From NCBI GenBank assembly GCA_963575645.1, contig OY754472.1, positions 5,270,001 through 5,334,000 on the forward strand: a DNA stretch of 64,000 nucleotides, given 5' to 3'. Positions within the stretch are counted from its first letter, which is position 1; every line of letters begins with the position of its first letter. Below, piece by piece: positions 30,978-42,094 of the stretch. This DNA comes from Xanthostigma xanthostigma. Lineage: Eukaryota > Arthropoda > Insecta > Raphidioptera > Raphidiidae. The translations under genes and the position numbers were made by a program. The notes under the pieces are model-generated. The model saw only the letters and a list, made by a program, of their open reading frames with translations. It was not told where the DNA came from and made no database searches.

Positions 30978-31521
30978 ACTAGCGGCCCTGTACGTGCTTC
31001 GCTACGTATAAAGTGAAATAATAAAACAATTTAATTGGAACATCTATCTATCTATTTTATTAATTGCTAGCTATTTTAAAATATACATGGGCGTATATGT
31101 GTGTATGTCGAGCACTCCGGCTGCGCCGTCGTGCCGAGCAGTTTTAAACGATATTCAGTTTTTTTTACATCCTCGATCTAGATATATGGTTGTTAAGTTC
31201 GTTGCGCCATCTATTGAATATTCACTGAATCATCTTATATGGTTGTTAAGTTCGTTGCGCCATCTATTGAATATTCACTCAATCCAGTCAACAGGTTCGC
31301 CATCTTATATGGTTCTATTATGACTGTCAAGGAATAGACAAATAATTTGCAATAAAATAATATTGCGACTATAAATTGAAATGTAAGCTATCCTATCTTT
31401 CAAGTTGGGTCGAATTGCACACGGTGTGCAAATCAAATTTAAAATCGGTTCAGTAGTTTAGGAGTTCATCGCGGACAAACATGGACAAACAACGTGACAC
31501 GTAATTTTTATATATAAAGAC
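30978..31521 (+). mobile_element. Retroelement tail with 50-bp duplication
   Basis: Opens ACTAGCGGCCCTGTACGTGC and TTCGCTACG and ends with AAATCGGTTCAGTAGTTTAG and TTTTTATATATAAAGA, the usual layout of insect LINE 3' tails. A 50-bp unit (ATATGGTTGTTAAGTTCGTT, then GCGCCATCTATTGAATATTC) is repeated twice at 31184-31280. Confidence 0.6.
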
Positions 31522-31668
31522 TAGCGGTCCCGCCCGGTTTCACCCGGGTGCAAAAGAACGAATGGGGAAGGAAGGGACATGAGTACGCACATTCATCTTA
31601 GTTTACCGAGATGAATGTTGTGTCCAAACTTCATAATGATCGGACTTACCGTTCAAAAGTTTTTGTCG

Positions 31669-32029
31669 TTAAAAAGCAGTATTTATACTTTTTTAAAGTA
31701 ATAATAAATATTTAATTGAAAACACTGTAGGAAAATTATTTTTATATAGGTACTTACCTATAGTTGTAACAGTTTTCAAATGAGCTATTAATTAGATTTA
31801 TTTAATTTTAATTAGTCGTAATAAAATTTAAAAAAAATTGAAATGTAATCCTTAGAAGACAGCAATGTAGAAAATAAAAAAAAAATAAGAATATATTCGC
31901 CGACGTGGGGCTTGAACCCTAAACCCTGGCATTAAGAGTCTTCCGCTCTACCGACTGAGCTATCCAGGCTTGTAATCTTTACGCGCTAATACTGCAATAT
32001 TTAGTTAAGGCATTTTACCTGATAATATA
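31669..32029 (-). mobile_element. 361-bp insertion carrying a tRNA-Lys-like unit
   Basis: Flanked by an 8-bp duplication TTTTGTCG (31661-31668 and 32030-32037) within an RTE-like tail, so it is a true insertion. It carries a tRNA-like unit on the minus strand. No inverted ends are seen, which favours a SINE or tRNA retrosequence. An 8-bp duplication would also suit a hAT element. Confidence 0.65.
31897..31969 (-). tRNA. tRNA-Lys(CTT)-like pseudogene
   Basis: On the minus strand GCCTGGATAGCTCAGTCGG, then TAGAGC, then GACTCTTAAT (anticodon CTT) and GGTTCAAGCCCCAC follow the tRNA-Lys plan. D-arm and anticodon loop are good. The acceptor stem, anticodon stem and T stem contain several mismatches, so it is very likely a pseudogene or SINE head rather than a working tRNA. 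Confidence 0.55.
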
Positions 32030-33099
32030 TTTTGTCGGACGGACTAATTTTGAGATACATCTTGCAACATTTTCCATTGATGTTCCGCTCCAATTGGTCA
32101 TAGCGTAATATTATATTAGCCTATAGCCTTCCTCTAAAAATGGGCTATCCAACAAAATTTTTTTTATCAATTCGAACCAGTAGTTTCAGAGATTAGCGCG
32201 TTCAACCAAACAAACAAACGAACAAACTCTTCAGCTTTATATATTAGTATAGATTAGATGATTTTTTGCACAAAATAGAGTAGAGCAGTCGTAAATAACA
32301 CTAGTTCTAAGGTCACTGTTAAATCAGATTTTACTAAAAAGTGCTCTGTACCACTTCGGAACAAAGGTTTTTGTATCTATAAAATTTCTTAATTTATCTA
32401 TTAACGTGTTAAATTGTTAGCGTAATTTATCACTTAAGGTAGTAGTCAGTTAGAGAGTTACTGTTCAGAATTAAATGAAACTTGGCATATTGAAAGATTT
32501 TAATAAGATGATGAACCACCTAAAATTTCAAAAAGCTACAGAGAACCAAAAAACAGTAAATATGTAATAGTTCGGGAGCCGGCAATAGTGAAAGTGCACT
32601 TACACGGATTTTCAAGATTTTATATAAATAAATAGTACATAACAATACGAACAGAATAAGCCCGGTATGACAGGGTTTATCCTGGCACCTGTATTTTTTA
32701 TGCATTTTAGTATATTCAAAATTCTATTATGTTTTGCACCTATCGCGGAAATAAATTTTAATTACACTATTTTCTTGCAAATTTTATGAACTTTTCAAAA
32801 ATCTTGGTATGACAGCAATTATCGTGGCAGAAAAGCCTGTCATACCGCCTTAAAGAATTTAGAAGTTATCAAATTTTACCCCCATCGCGGATAACATTTT
32901 TTTTTTTTTTAACTTCTTCATTTTAATGTATTCTTTCAATATATTTCAGTATGACAGCTTAAAACATGCCGATAATCCCTGTCATACCAGTTTCAAAAAA
33001 CGTAATTTTTTTAAGAAGCTGACTTATATACCGTATACAAAATTAAATATTATAAAATGACTTAATTGATAAAAAAAATATTGTTATCAATGAATTTTT

Positions 33100-33237
33100 G
33101 ATAATTTCTTCAACAGTTAGCGGAGCTGCCTGGCCAATATACCATAATGGTTCAAGTCTATTTTTTTCATTAAGTTGACAACCACACGTTGTTGGGTCAT
33201 ATAAAATGCAGGTTTGTTGAGTAGCATTTTGCCACAT
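33100..33237 (-). pseudogene. Inverted partial copy of the captured fragment
   Basis: Encodes MWQNATQQTCILYDPTTCG through AAPLTVEEI, nearly identical to the plus-strand copy but with Cys in place of Trp after the Gly. It then runs into unrelated sequence where the left arm has its deletion. Confidence 0.65.
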
Positions 33238-33369
33238 TGTATTTATAAATATTGTTCTTAAAATTTGCATTTTATAAAGGCATGATAAACTTCAATTCCA
33301 GCAATATTCCTCCTTGTTGGAAAAGTTTATCACAAAAAATTTTAAGAACAATATTTATAAATACCTACA

Positions 33370-33585
33370 ATGTGGCAAAATGCTACTCAACAAACCTGCA
33401 TTTTATATGACCCAACAACGTGTGGTTGGCAACTTAATGAAAAAAATAGACTTGAACCATTATGGTATATTGGCCAGGCAGCTCCGCTAACTGTTGAAGA
33501 AATTACCAAAAATTATGAAAATGAAGATGAAGACAATGAACAAACAAATATACGATATTGTGACGATATCGATAATTATGAATAA
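33370..33585 (+). pseudogene. Captured coding fragment, 71 codons
   Basis: An open frame from ATG to TAA with MWQNATQQTCILYDPTTCGW, LEPLWYIGQAAPLTVEEI and an acidic Asp/Glu/Asn/Tyr-rich tail. The pattern TCGW....RLEPLWY....AP is reminiscent of the lead-in to CXC/cysteine-rich regions in uncharacterised invertebrate proteins, but the Cys-rich part is absent. The function is unknown. It may be the last exon of a host or transposon gene picked up by the foldback element. Confidence 0.45.
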
Positions 33586-34210
33586 GTAATATTAACATTG
33601 TATTTTATTTTTAAGTAATTTTTTGTTAAATAAATAAGTTAAACCATATAATCTACATATATTCCCTTATTAATTTCCCTTATTCATTGATAACAATATT
33701 TTTTTTATCAATTAAGTCATTTTATAATATTTAATTTTGTATACGGTATATAAGTCAGCTTCTTAAAAAAATTACGTTTTTTGAAACTGGTATGACAGGG
33801 ATTATCGGCATGTTTTAAGCTGTCATACTGAAATATATTGAAAGAATACATTAAAATGAAGAAGTTAAAAAAAAAAAAAATGTTATCCGCGATGGGGGTA
33901 AAATTTGATAACTTCTAAATTCTTTAAGGCGGTATGACAGGCTTTTCTGCCACGATAATTGCTGTCATACCAAGATTTTTGAAAAGTTCATAAAATTTGC
34001 AAGAAAATAGTGTAATTAAAATTTATTTCCGCGATAGGTGCAAAACATAATAGAATTTTGAATATACTAAAATGCATAAGAAATACAGGTGCCAGGATAA
34101 ACCCTGTCATACCGGGCTTATTCTGTTCGTATTGTTATGTACTATTTATTTATATAAAATCTTGAAAATCCGTGTAAGTGCACTTTCACTATTGCCGGCT
34201 CCCCGCCTAT

Positions 34211-34880
34211 AATATTAAAAGTTTTTTGCATTTAACATTGAACGTTATGAGAAATCACAGATTTTATCAACAGAAAGAAAAAAAAATTTCAAACATTTTG
34301 ATATTTCAAAAATTGAGGTTCAGAGCATGTGATAAGAGTAATGAGCAAAAATGTACTTTTTATCTCGTTATTTATTATATGTGGCAACTCTGACAATTTA
34401 AAAACACACGTATAAAACTAAAAGTTCTAATATTTTCAGTGAAACAGAGTTACTGACAGTATACCTCTATCTCCTTTACTTTTACGTGGCGTTGTCAAAT
34501 CTAAATACTACGTAAGTCAAATGTATCTGAGCACACATTTGATACTTGTAGTATCGACAGTACTACCTTAGTTTTCAGCTTTTTCACTCTTCTATGGTGG
34601 AAAAACGAGTCATATAGAAATAAGACCCGTTCTCCCTCCATAAAACCCGTTCTCCCACCATATCTGACGGGCTTGTATTTTCCACGGGTGTTTTTCCAAC
34701 AATTTCAACTTCGAAAAACATTTTTCTACGTATTTTGATCAGAAAGCTTCAAAAGCGATCTTTTTCATTGCAAATCAGCCATTTTTTTATGTAATTGAAA
34801 TATTATAATATTCTTGATGACAGGGATTCTCGCAATGGCATTATATACTTCTGCATGTAATTTAAACTGTATTATTATTA
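34211..34880. other. No gene seen
   Basis: AT-rich. Short internal duplication of CCCGTTCTCCC near 34630-34655. Confidence 0.4.
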
Positions 34881-34884
34881 TTCC

Positions 34885-35535
34885 AACTATATTCCAACCC
34901 ACTAGCGGGGAATGGTACTAATTTAGGTCAAAATTCAATTTTTAAAATTTTACTATATTTTTTCGTTGAGGTCCCCCGAATCCAAAAAAACATATTTTTG
35001 GAAAAACTGTGCGTCTGTCTGTTTGTGAGCACGATACAGGTCAAAGGGATGAACGGATTGAAACCAAATTTTTAGAAGATGTTTGATATGCAAATATGAA
35101 GAGTACTATTGTTTTTGGGGAAATATCGGCGCATGCGCATAAGAGATATATGCTAAAACGATGCTTTTTATATAATAATGTTATACTTTTCATAACGGCT
35201 TATTATTCTACTAATTTTTTCAAGAAAGTTTCGTTAAATTTTTTTTTTCTAAACTTTATAGTTTTGGAAATATGTATTTTGAAAATAATCAATAATCTTT
35301 TTTGTTGTAGATCTGTCAGAAATTAACTAGTTAAGCATGCTTTAATTAATTTTTACATGACGTGGAATATATTATGTAGGTAACCAATGCAACGAATAGC
35401 AAAATATATCATATTGAATACTAGTCATTACCCGCGTCACCTCACGCAATATCAGAAATTTTATTTTCTTTATTATACTATATCAAATGTAAATATTTGT
35501 TGGAATGACCCCGTCGCCCAATTAACCGGATTTTT
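34885..35535 (+). repeat. Family Z, long copy
   Basis: Same order of blocks as 166-772: TTCCAACCCACTAGCGGGG, GAGGTCCCCCGAATCC, GTTTGTGAGCACGATACAGG, ACATGACGTGGAATATATTATG and CCCGTCGCCCAATT. Confidence 0.75.
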
Positions 35536-35904
35536 TTCATTAAAATAAAACCAACAACTTCTGAAAATCCTATAAATGTCAACGCTAAATAGATTCGATA
35601 GAAAAATTATTATTCCAGACACGAAGTCTATTTAACTACCATGTTTTTTTTAAAAGAAGCTAAAGTAATTGAGAAAGACTTTATAATATAATTTTAGTTT
35701 CGAACACAAACCCTCGCTTGTGTGATTACAAAAATAAATTAAAACTTTGTAAAAAAATTAATCTTAGATTGATACCGAGCAACTTTCTGATTATACTTAA
35801 TTCATTTTTCCGTAACATCAATAAATACTCTGATAGACGGTCAACAACTAAGATCATTAGGGTCTAATTCACCAAAAAAATATCACTAAAATTCACTCTA
35901 CTAT

Positions 35905-36140
35905 AGGTATAGTTTCGGAAATATTTTGAAAAAAAAAAAACTTTTGTTTTGTGGATCTGTCAGAAATAAACTAGCTAAGCATGCTTTGATTAATTTTTAC
36001 ATGACGTGGAACGTATTATGTAGGTAATGTAGCCATTACCCGCGTCACCTCACGCAATAACCAAAATTTTCTTTTTTTCGTTGTCAATATTTTTGAAGTT
36101 GGAATGGTCCTGTCGCCCAATTGGCTGGAATTTTCAGCCT
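35905..36140 (+). repeat. Family Z, 3' partial copy
   Basis: Repeats the Z right half (TTTACATGACGTGGAACG to GTCGCCCAATTGGCTGGAAT). Confidence 0.7.
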
Positions 36141-36144
36141 GTCT

Positions 36145-37140
36145 TACAACGGTTTTTCACGTAATTCAAAACAGATAGAAAATCATTTCTTTTTTAAGGT
36201 TCCGTCCGTTTTTACGCGTAAAATTTCCATAAATAATCATCTTTTACAGTAACAAAAAAATTGCTTTAAATCTATATCTATACAATAACAAAATATTGAT
36301 GACGTATTTACCTACATAAATTGAGCTTCAAAGAAAATGTAATCGAAAAGTTTAGTTAAAGTTGAAATTCATATAAAAACCGTTCAAAGCTAACCAATAT
36401 TTTATTTTAATGGTTTCCATTTATAACCCTCGAAAGTATAACACATTTGTCGGCGAGAGATTCAATTCTTTTATAAAAACGGACAGGTTAGATAATGAGC
36501 AATGCATAACACCTGAAAATTCATAAAACCACAAAAAAAACACTCGCTTGGCGTTGTTTGCTTAGAAATTGCCCCAACTACTTGTCTAAACGATAGATAT
36601 ACATTACAACGTAATAATCATATCTTCCATCCTTTTCTGGTAACACGCTAAAAACGCTAAAAATGTTAGCTAATACATAATTAAAAGTGACAGAAACATA
36701 TTTCATAACGATACATTAATTTGACATCTCTTTCTACATACCGTCTAAAAACTTGACAATGCGCCTAAGCCACATTAATAAAAGAGAAAGATGCATTGAT
36801 TCGCGTTTCAATTCGCATTTGTCTCCTTCTATAAAGCGTTTATGAACTGGAAATTAGATACCTGACACATTCAAACAAGAGATAAAGATATCATTACAGC
36901 AGTATGTCGTGTTTGGTTATCTCTTTTTGCAAACGCCAAACCGGATGTTGCAAGCTTTGGTGTAGAAAAGCCCAATCAATACAATAAAGAACCGTTTGCG
37001 CAAGCGCCAGTTTTACTGCTGTATTAATGCTACGGATTCCAAACACAGCTTTTGTCGGTTCGTATAGAAGCTACGCAAAAAAAGATATGAATGCAAATAA
37101 GGTGCCGCTTATGAAAGAAACCACAGGAACTTCAACATAT
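36145..37140. other. No gene supported
   Basis: AT-rich. A 66-codon frame near 37027 has no recognisable domain. Confidence 0.4.
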
Positions 37141-37149
37141 ACAGGGAGT

Positions 37150-37610
37150 GACAAACAAATCGGTCAAAGAGTTACTGAATGCGACACACTAAAATCGCAC
37201 GTTGAAAACAATAGTGACACTATATAAAAAAGTTAACTTTTCACCTTTTGTAAGATTCATGTTTTACTGCAAAAGTGTCACTATACGAAAATTTCCGTTT
37301 GCTCATAAACCCACTTACTTCCGCTAGACTGAGCTAGTGTCACTTTATATTTTGAAGGAATTGCCCATGGTCATGACTGATATAACGACACTATTTTAAT
37401 TGTGTCAAAGCAGTTGTTTGGTACGCACGTCGCTGTAAGTGAAAAAGTGACACATTTTGTTAAACGACAGTTTACTGATTACAGTTGCTACAAAAATTAA
37501 TGCAAGTAAGTAAATACATAAAATGACACATTTTGTTTAGTGACACTTTTTGCAGTTGAAGTCTCCAATTTGCTGATTGTAGGTTATGACAACAATGACA
37601 CTAAAGAAAA
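37150..37610. repeat. Cluster of TGACAC / GTGTCA motifs
   Basis: GTGACAC or its reverse occurs at 37214, 37275, 37337, 37447 and 37540. Weaker versions (CGACAC, ATGACAC) lie at about 37192, 37386, 37523 and 37596. Spacing is often about 60 bp and orientation varies. This may be a decayed satellite or clustered protein-binding sites. Confidence 0.5.
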
Positions 37611-37881
37611 AATTATTGTAAAAAGGTCTTTTTTTAATAACTTTATTTTTAACATTGTGGTCAAAAAATAAATTAAAACAATAATAAATTGTCTCATTAT
37701 TAACAAAAGAATCTCTATAAGCAGTATTTTAATAGTAACTTTTTTAGGACAAAACAATAATATTAAAACTAAAAAATGCTCTTCTGTAAAATGCCATTTT
37801 TTGCATCATTCCACTTTTGTTTTCAACGTGCGAAATGATAAATTGTTAGTAGAAGTTTTGTTCCAAAAATATGTATTGATG
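37611..37881. other. AT-rich, no gene
   Basis: Nothing supported before the foldback element that follows. Confidence 0.4.
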
Positions 37882-38114
37882 AGGATTTATTTGGTTGAGG
37901 AACAATTGAAAAATAATCTTTACCAGAGTATCGCTTGTGGCCAACGTTTCGAAAAATACATTTTCATGTTCAGGGTCTCAAGTTGAATTTACCAATTTAC
38001 CATCTCAACTTGCATTGAGGCCGTGAAGATAAAAATATATTTTTCGAAACGTTGGTCACAAGCGATACTCTGGTAAAGCTTATGTTTCAATTGTTCCTGA
38101 ACCAAATAAATCTC
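37882..38114. mobile_element. Foldback element, arms about 84 bp
   Basis: Arms 37882-37965 and 38030-38114 share ACCAGAGTATCGCTTGTGG and CAACGTTTCGAAAAATA in opposite orientation. Confidence 0.75.
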
Positions 38115-38960
38115 CTTCAATAAAATGATAAAAAACGTTTTCTTCATCCTCGATCGAAAGTACATACTTTCGGCATCAATTGTAAGGCAGAAAGTCTAAC
38201 ATTTACGCATTGATGGGATTATACGCACTGATGCAGGAAGTACGTACGTTCGGGCGACAATAAAGAAAAAAACAACATATCAACTGTTGTTTAGATGTCG
38301 TTTCGATAGCAACCCTATTACAATTTAACTAATAGTCGCGGACAGCTGTCATTCGTGTTTTTACGTGTATAACCTCAAAGCTGCTCGCATGGAATTTATC
38401 TGTGTTTTTTTTGTAATTATTAAGAAATTAATTAATGTATTTACTAAGAGTACTTACGAAAAATAGTATACACCCACTGAAATATACACCAAGTGGAACG
38501 ATTGCTCAAACGGGCAGAGCGTCATTAAAACGATCCTTCATGTTAGAGTAGTACGGCTGCAAAGCGTGTATTGTTTTCTCTGTTTAGCACACTTGTGTTT
38601 ATGAGCGTGTCACGTCAAGTGTCAATTAAAACGTATTTTTTAAGAAACTAGAAATCGAATTGCAACAATTCTTTTTTTATTGGACTAAGTATCTTTCAAC
38701 TTCGGGTAGAGTGCAAATTTTATCAAAATCGGTTCAGTAGTTTTCAAGATATGGACTGTTAAGTGTGTACCAGTCATTGTTATGTATGTATGTCCCGCGA
38801 TATTTGTGAACCGTTGGGTTGAGAATGTTTACGGGATGGTCCCTTATAATTTTTATTTAAATCGGTTCAGTAGTTTTTTTAGCAATCAAATATCAAGAAA
38901 GAAGTCATTTAATAACGTGTAAACTACGTATTGCATAGCCACTGAAAAGTAAAAAATCGA
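38115..38960. other. No gene seen
   Basis: Two AAATCGGTTCAGTAGTTTT blocks (about 38725 and 38858) mark old LINE-tail fragments. Otherwise nothing. Confidence 0.4.
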
Positions 38961-38962
38961 AA

Positions 38963-39168
38963 TTTTTTATAAAAAAAAAATTGAACCACCTTCAAAAAAA
39001 GCCACTAAAAAGAGGAAAATAACAAAGTTTTGAGGTCGGCGCCAATTTTATTACCAAAACTTTTAATATACCTACTTACTCATTAAATTGGAGCCGACCT
39101 CAGAACTTTATTTTCCACTTTTTAGTGGCTTTTTTGAAGGCGGTTCTATTTTTTTTATGAAAAGTTTT
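38963..39168. mobile_element. Foldback element, arms about 85 bp
   Basis: Arms share GAACCACCTTCAAAAAAAGC and CACTAAAAAG..GAAAATAA, then GAGGTCGGC, in inverted order. Confidence 0.75.
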
Positions 39169-40640
39169 GTTTACATAAAATCTCATGTAATATGAATATC
39201 ACAACTTCAATTCAAAATTCTGCGATTCATTTTAATTTCACCTGTAGCAGAAAGTAACCTTACAACTAGGTAGGTATATTTTCAAATATGGAATTTATAA
39301 CTTATTGCGAATATCTTTGAAAAATGATAACAATAATGATATTATAGATCATTTATCTAGCCTTAAATATATTTAGAAGTCGGCAAAATCATTTATATCA
39401 AACAATAAAAGTACTTTTAAATCGCAAGCTCTCGATCATCCCATTACAAGCAATGTGTGCAACAAAGACGTAAATCCACGATTTGCAGCGTGTCCGTTCT
39501 AACATACCGGCTCGGATTTTGAACATTGCGCAGTCGTTCCAGTTCGTAGTTATAATTCAGTGTATACACCACACTGGCCGAAAGTTTGATCCTTGCACTA
39601 CGCGTCATGATGACCTCGGCTGAATTAAATTAAATATAAACTGAAAAGCCCCACGCTTATATACGTTATAGCAGAGACATTTTGGGGCGTTGATCTAAGC
39701 GTGTTTATTACCGAATTGCGTCACACTCCGTATACCTCTGAAATATAAGCAAGCAACAGGAAACTGATACAAGTTGCGCTGTAACAGAACCGTGCTTGAC
39801 CGTTTTTTCAAAAAAAACTTTACTTATCTCAAAGTTAACATTAATATATGTATTTGGAAACGCATCTACGACTGACATGTAATAATGAAAAACGTGCAAC
39901 GGTTGCATAAAGTCTGTTAACAAAGTAATTACAAAAGAAAAACACAAAAAATCAACACGCAGAGGATGACATGAATAAACCTACTACCTATACTTGGAAG
40001 GGAGCCGCTGAACGACCGTGCGCGCTTAGCGGCGAAAGCTGACATTTTTAAGGCACTTGTACTGATATAAAATCAAACGTAAAAAAGAATAATATATATA
40101 CAGAATGATTCCAAAGTTGACGTTATCCTTTCACCAGCGAATAGGGCTTCAACAAATAAGATTTTTTTCTTTTGGCGCTTTTTCGAAATATCAACATCAA
40201 CGGAGATATAGGGTGTCAAAGTTTTATTTAAAAAATTTATAAATAACTGCCAAACCACTTGAGATACTTAAGAAAAATTTTGTAGGTGTCAATAGCTACG
40301 TGGGGGAAAAATTCTTCAATAAATAAAATATTTTTGGGTTGACCAGTGGCGCGCGTAGAAAAAAGTTGTTTAATTCTTTTGAGAATAAAAATGGTACGCC
40401 ACTGATTTTTCTAAAAATAAAACTCGTTATTGCATTCCTTGTTCAATTCTAAAAAGAAAAGCTCTTTTATTATTTTTTGGTACGGCGCACCGTTTTCGAG
40501 TAAAAAAATAAAAACCATTTTAATGCGCACCTAAAATTAAATGCTGTTTTAATTAATTGAACCTTTGATCAAAGGTTGCTGGGGAATTTCGTTTTTGTTT
40601 ATCTAGGTTGCAAGAACTATCCAGGACTCAGGAGACAGTA
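39169..40640. other. No gene seen
   Basis: AT-rich intergenic DNA without a recognisable exon or element boundary. Confidence 0.4.
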
Positions 40641-40644
40641 TTAA

Positions 40645-40860
40645 TTGTCACGTGGGCGACATGAACAGACGCCCACAAGAAAACACCGTGTGTTCTGTTC
40701 AGAGACAATAGACGTCCACTTTTGTTATCGCACTGCGACCACCTACAAAGCAAGCCTGAAAAGACGTCTTGTCAGGGGATATTCTGTCTTGAGTAATTTT
40801 GTCTGGGGATATTTTGTGCGGGGATCCAGACGCACGGAACCCTTTATGATATTAGTATAG
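40645..40860 (+). repeat. Family V partial copy
   Basis: Contains GTCACGTGGGCGACATGAAC, AGACGCCCACAAG and TGTTCAGAGACAATAGACG, which match in reverse the element at 63017-63419. It ends next to a LINE-like ATTAGTATAGAT tail. Confidence 0.6.
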
Positions 40861-41913
40861 ATATTGATTAGAGTCAAAACTCCCCCACGCCTTATAAAAA
40901 AAAATATTAATTTTGTTAAAACCTGAAGGTATTGTGCTTACTCATCATTTACATAGAAAAGAAGACAAAATTAAAAGAACAATTAATTAAAAAGTCAACT
41001 GCCAGTTTAATTTGCATAATAGCAGGTAAAATTTTTATTCATTAATACATGACTTCGCAGTATTTAATATCACAAACTATATATTATACAATAAAAAGGT
41101 GAAACAAAAGGGTACATTTTATTAAAAAAAGACGTTTATGTCAGCTTGCATCATAAAATACTTTGTATCTGAAATTAACAAGAAACACTGCTAGAAACAC
41201 TGCTGGGACTTCTGCTGGCCATTTTTCTTACAATGATACACTCTACATAACGACACACCCACTCTAAATAACGACAATAATACGTCATCGTTAATCAATA
41301 AACAGTTGTTTGTTATTTTGTTGCTTTGTTGTCGGGATCATGCGTACCGAAGATTCTAAGAAATTCGTTCTTTTGTTTGTCGCTATATAGAGTTTACACT
41401 GTATTTTATTTTGATAAAAAAATAAAAATCCCAAATAAACAGGTTTTGTTTGTGTGCATGTTTGTATGCACGGGAGGGGGTAATGTCTGGAACTGCTGAG
41501 CCGATTCTAAAAATTATTTCACTAATAAAAAGCTACATTATCCCTGAGTAACACAGAATACATTTTATTTTGATAAAAAAATAAAAATCCCAGATAAACT
41601 GGCTAAATTTGAATACATGGTGGAAGTACAGTAATTTCATGGCGGGAGTACGGGTATATAAAAACAATCTCCACAACTGTTGTCGCTGCCACGTTTCATT
41701 TCAATCGCGTGCGGGGCGGCGGGTAGCGGCTATTATTAACATAATTATTAGCAGTACACTTTATAAACGCAATGTCCGCTTATACTCGCTTGTCGTTTGT
41801 TGATTCATGTTTTATACCGTGATGACGTCATAATAGCGCCATTGGCTGAACTGCTCGAATCAGAGTACGTCACACAGATGTCAAAAGCTTCTGTTTCGAG
41901 ACAAACATGTTAT
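40861..41913. other. Repeat-rich spacer before the Ty3 element
   Basis: Includes a family V scrap near 41185 and an RTE-like fragment near 41700 (AATCGCGTGCGGGGCGGCGG). No host exon. Confidence 0.4.
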
Positions 41914-42065
41914 TGTTATAACTTATTATAGAATTGACCTTAGTTGCAATTGTTATATAACCATTCTGTAAAAAGAATATTTTTTTGATTTTAATAAATT
42001 ATTATTACTAACTGAGAATTGAAGTAGTAAAGTTGTTTGAATAAAATACCCTCAAAAATATTACA
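41914..42065 (+). repeat. 5' LTR of the Ty3/Gypsy element
   Basis: 152 bp from TGTTATAACTT to AATATTACA, identical by eye to the 3' LTR. It holds an AATAAA-type signal near its 3' end. Confidence 0.93.
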
Positions 42066-42094
42066 TTTTGGCGACGAGGATACAAGGAATCGCG

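Larger units (their letters stand above)
31522..32255 (+). mobile_element. RTE-like LINE 3' end, interrupted
   Basis: Starts TAGCGGTCCCGCCCGGTTTC and ends CTTCAGCTTTATATATTAGT plus ATAGAT. It is split by an insertion at 31669-32029 that is flanked by TTTTGTCG on both sides. Confidence 0.7.
32567..34210. mobile_element. Giant foldback element with a captured coding fragment
   Basis: Inverted arms of about 700 bp each meet near 33310. The ends are GGGAGCCGGCAATAGTG and its reverse. Each arm carries five TATGACAG / CTGTCATA motifs at matching places (about 32667-32985 and mirrored), like subterminal transposase-binding repeats. The inner arm ends encode the same protein fragment, on minus at 33100-33237 and on plus at 33370-33585. 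The left arm lacks about 165 bp of the fragment's 3' part. No transposase is recognised. Confidence 0.8.

Noticed and set aside
37027-37227. 66-codon frame in the intergenic region
   Set aside because: No conserved pattern, no splice sites, and it overlaps the TGACAC motif cluster.
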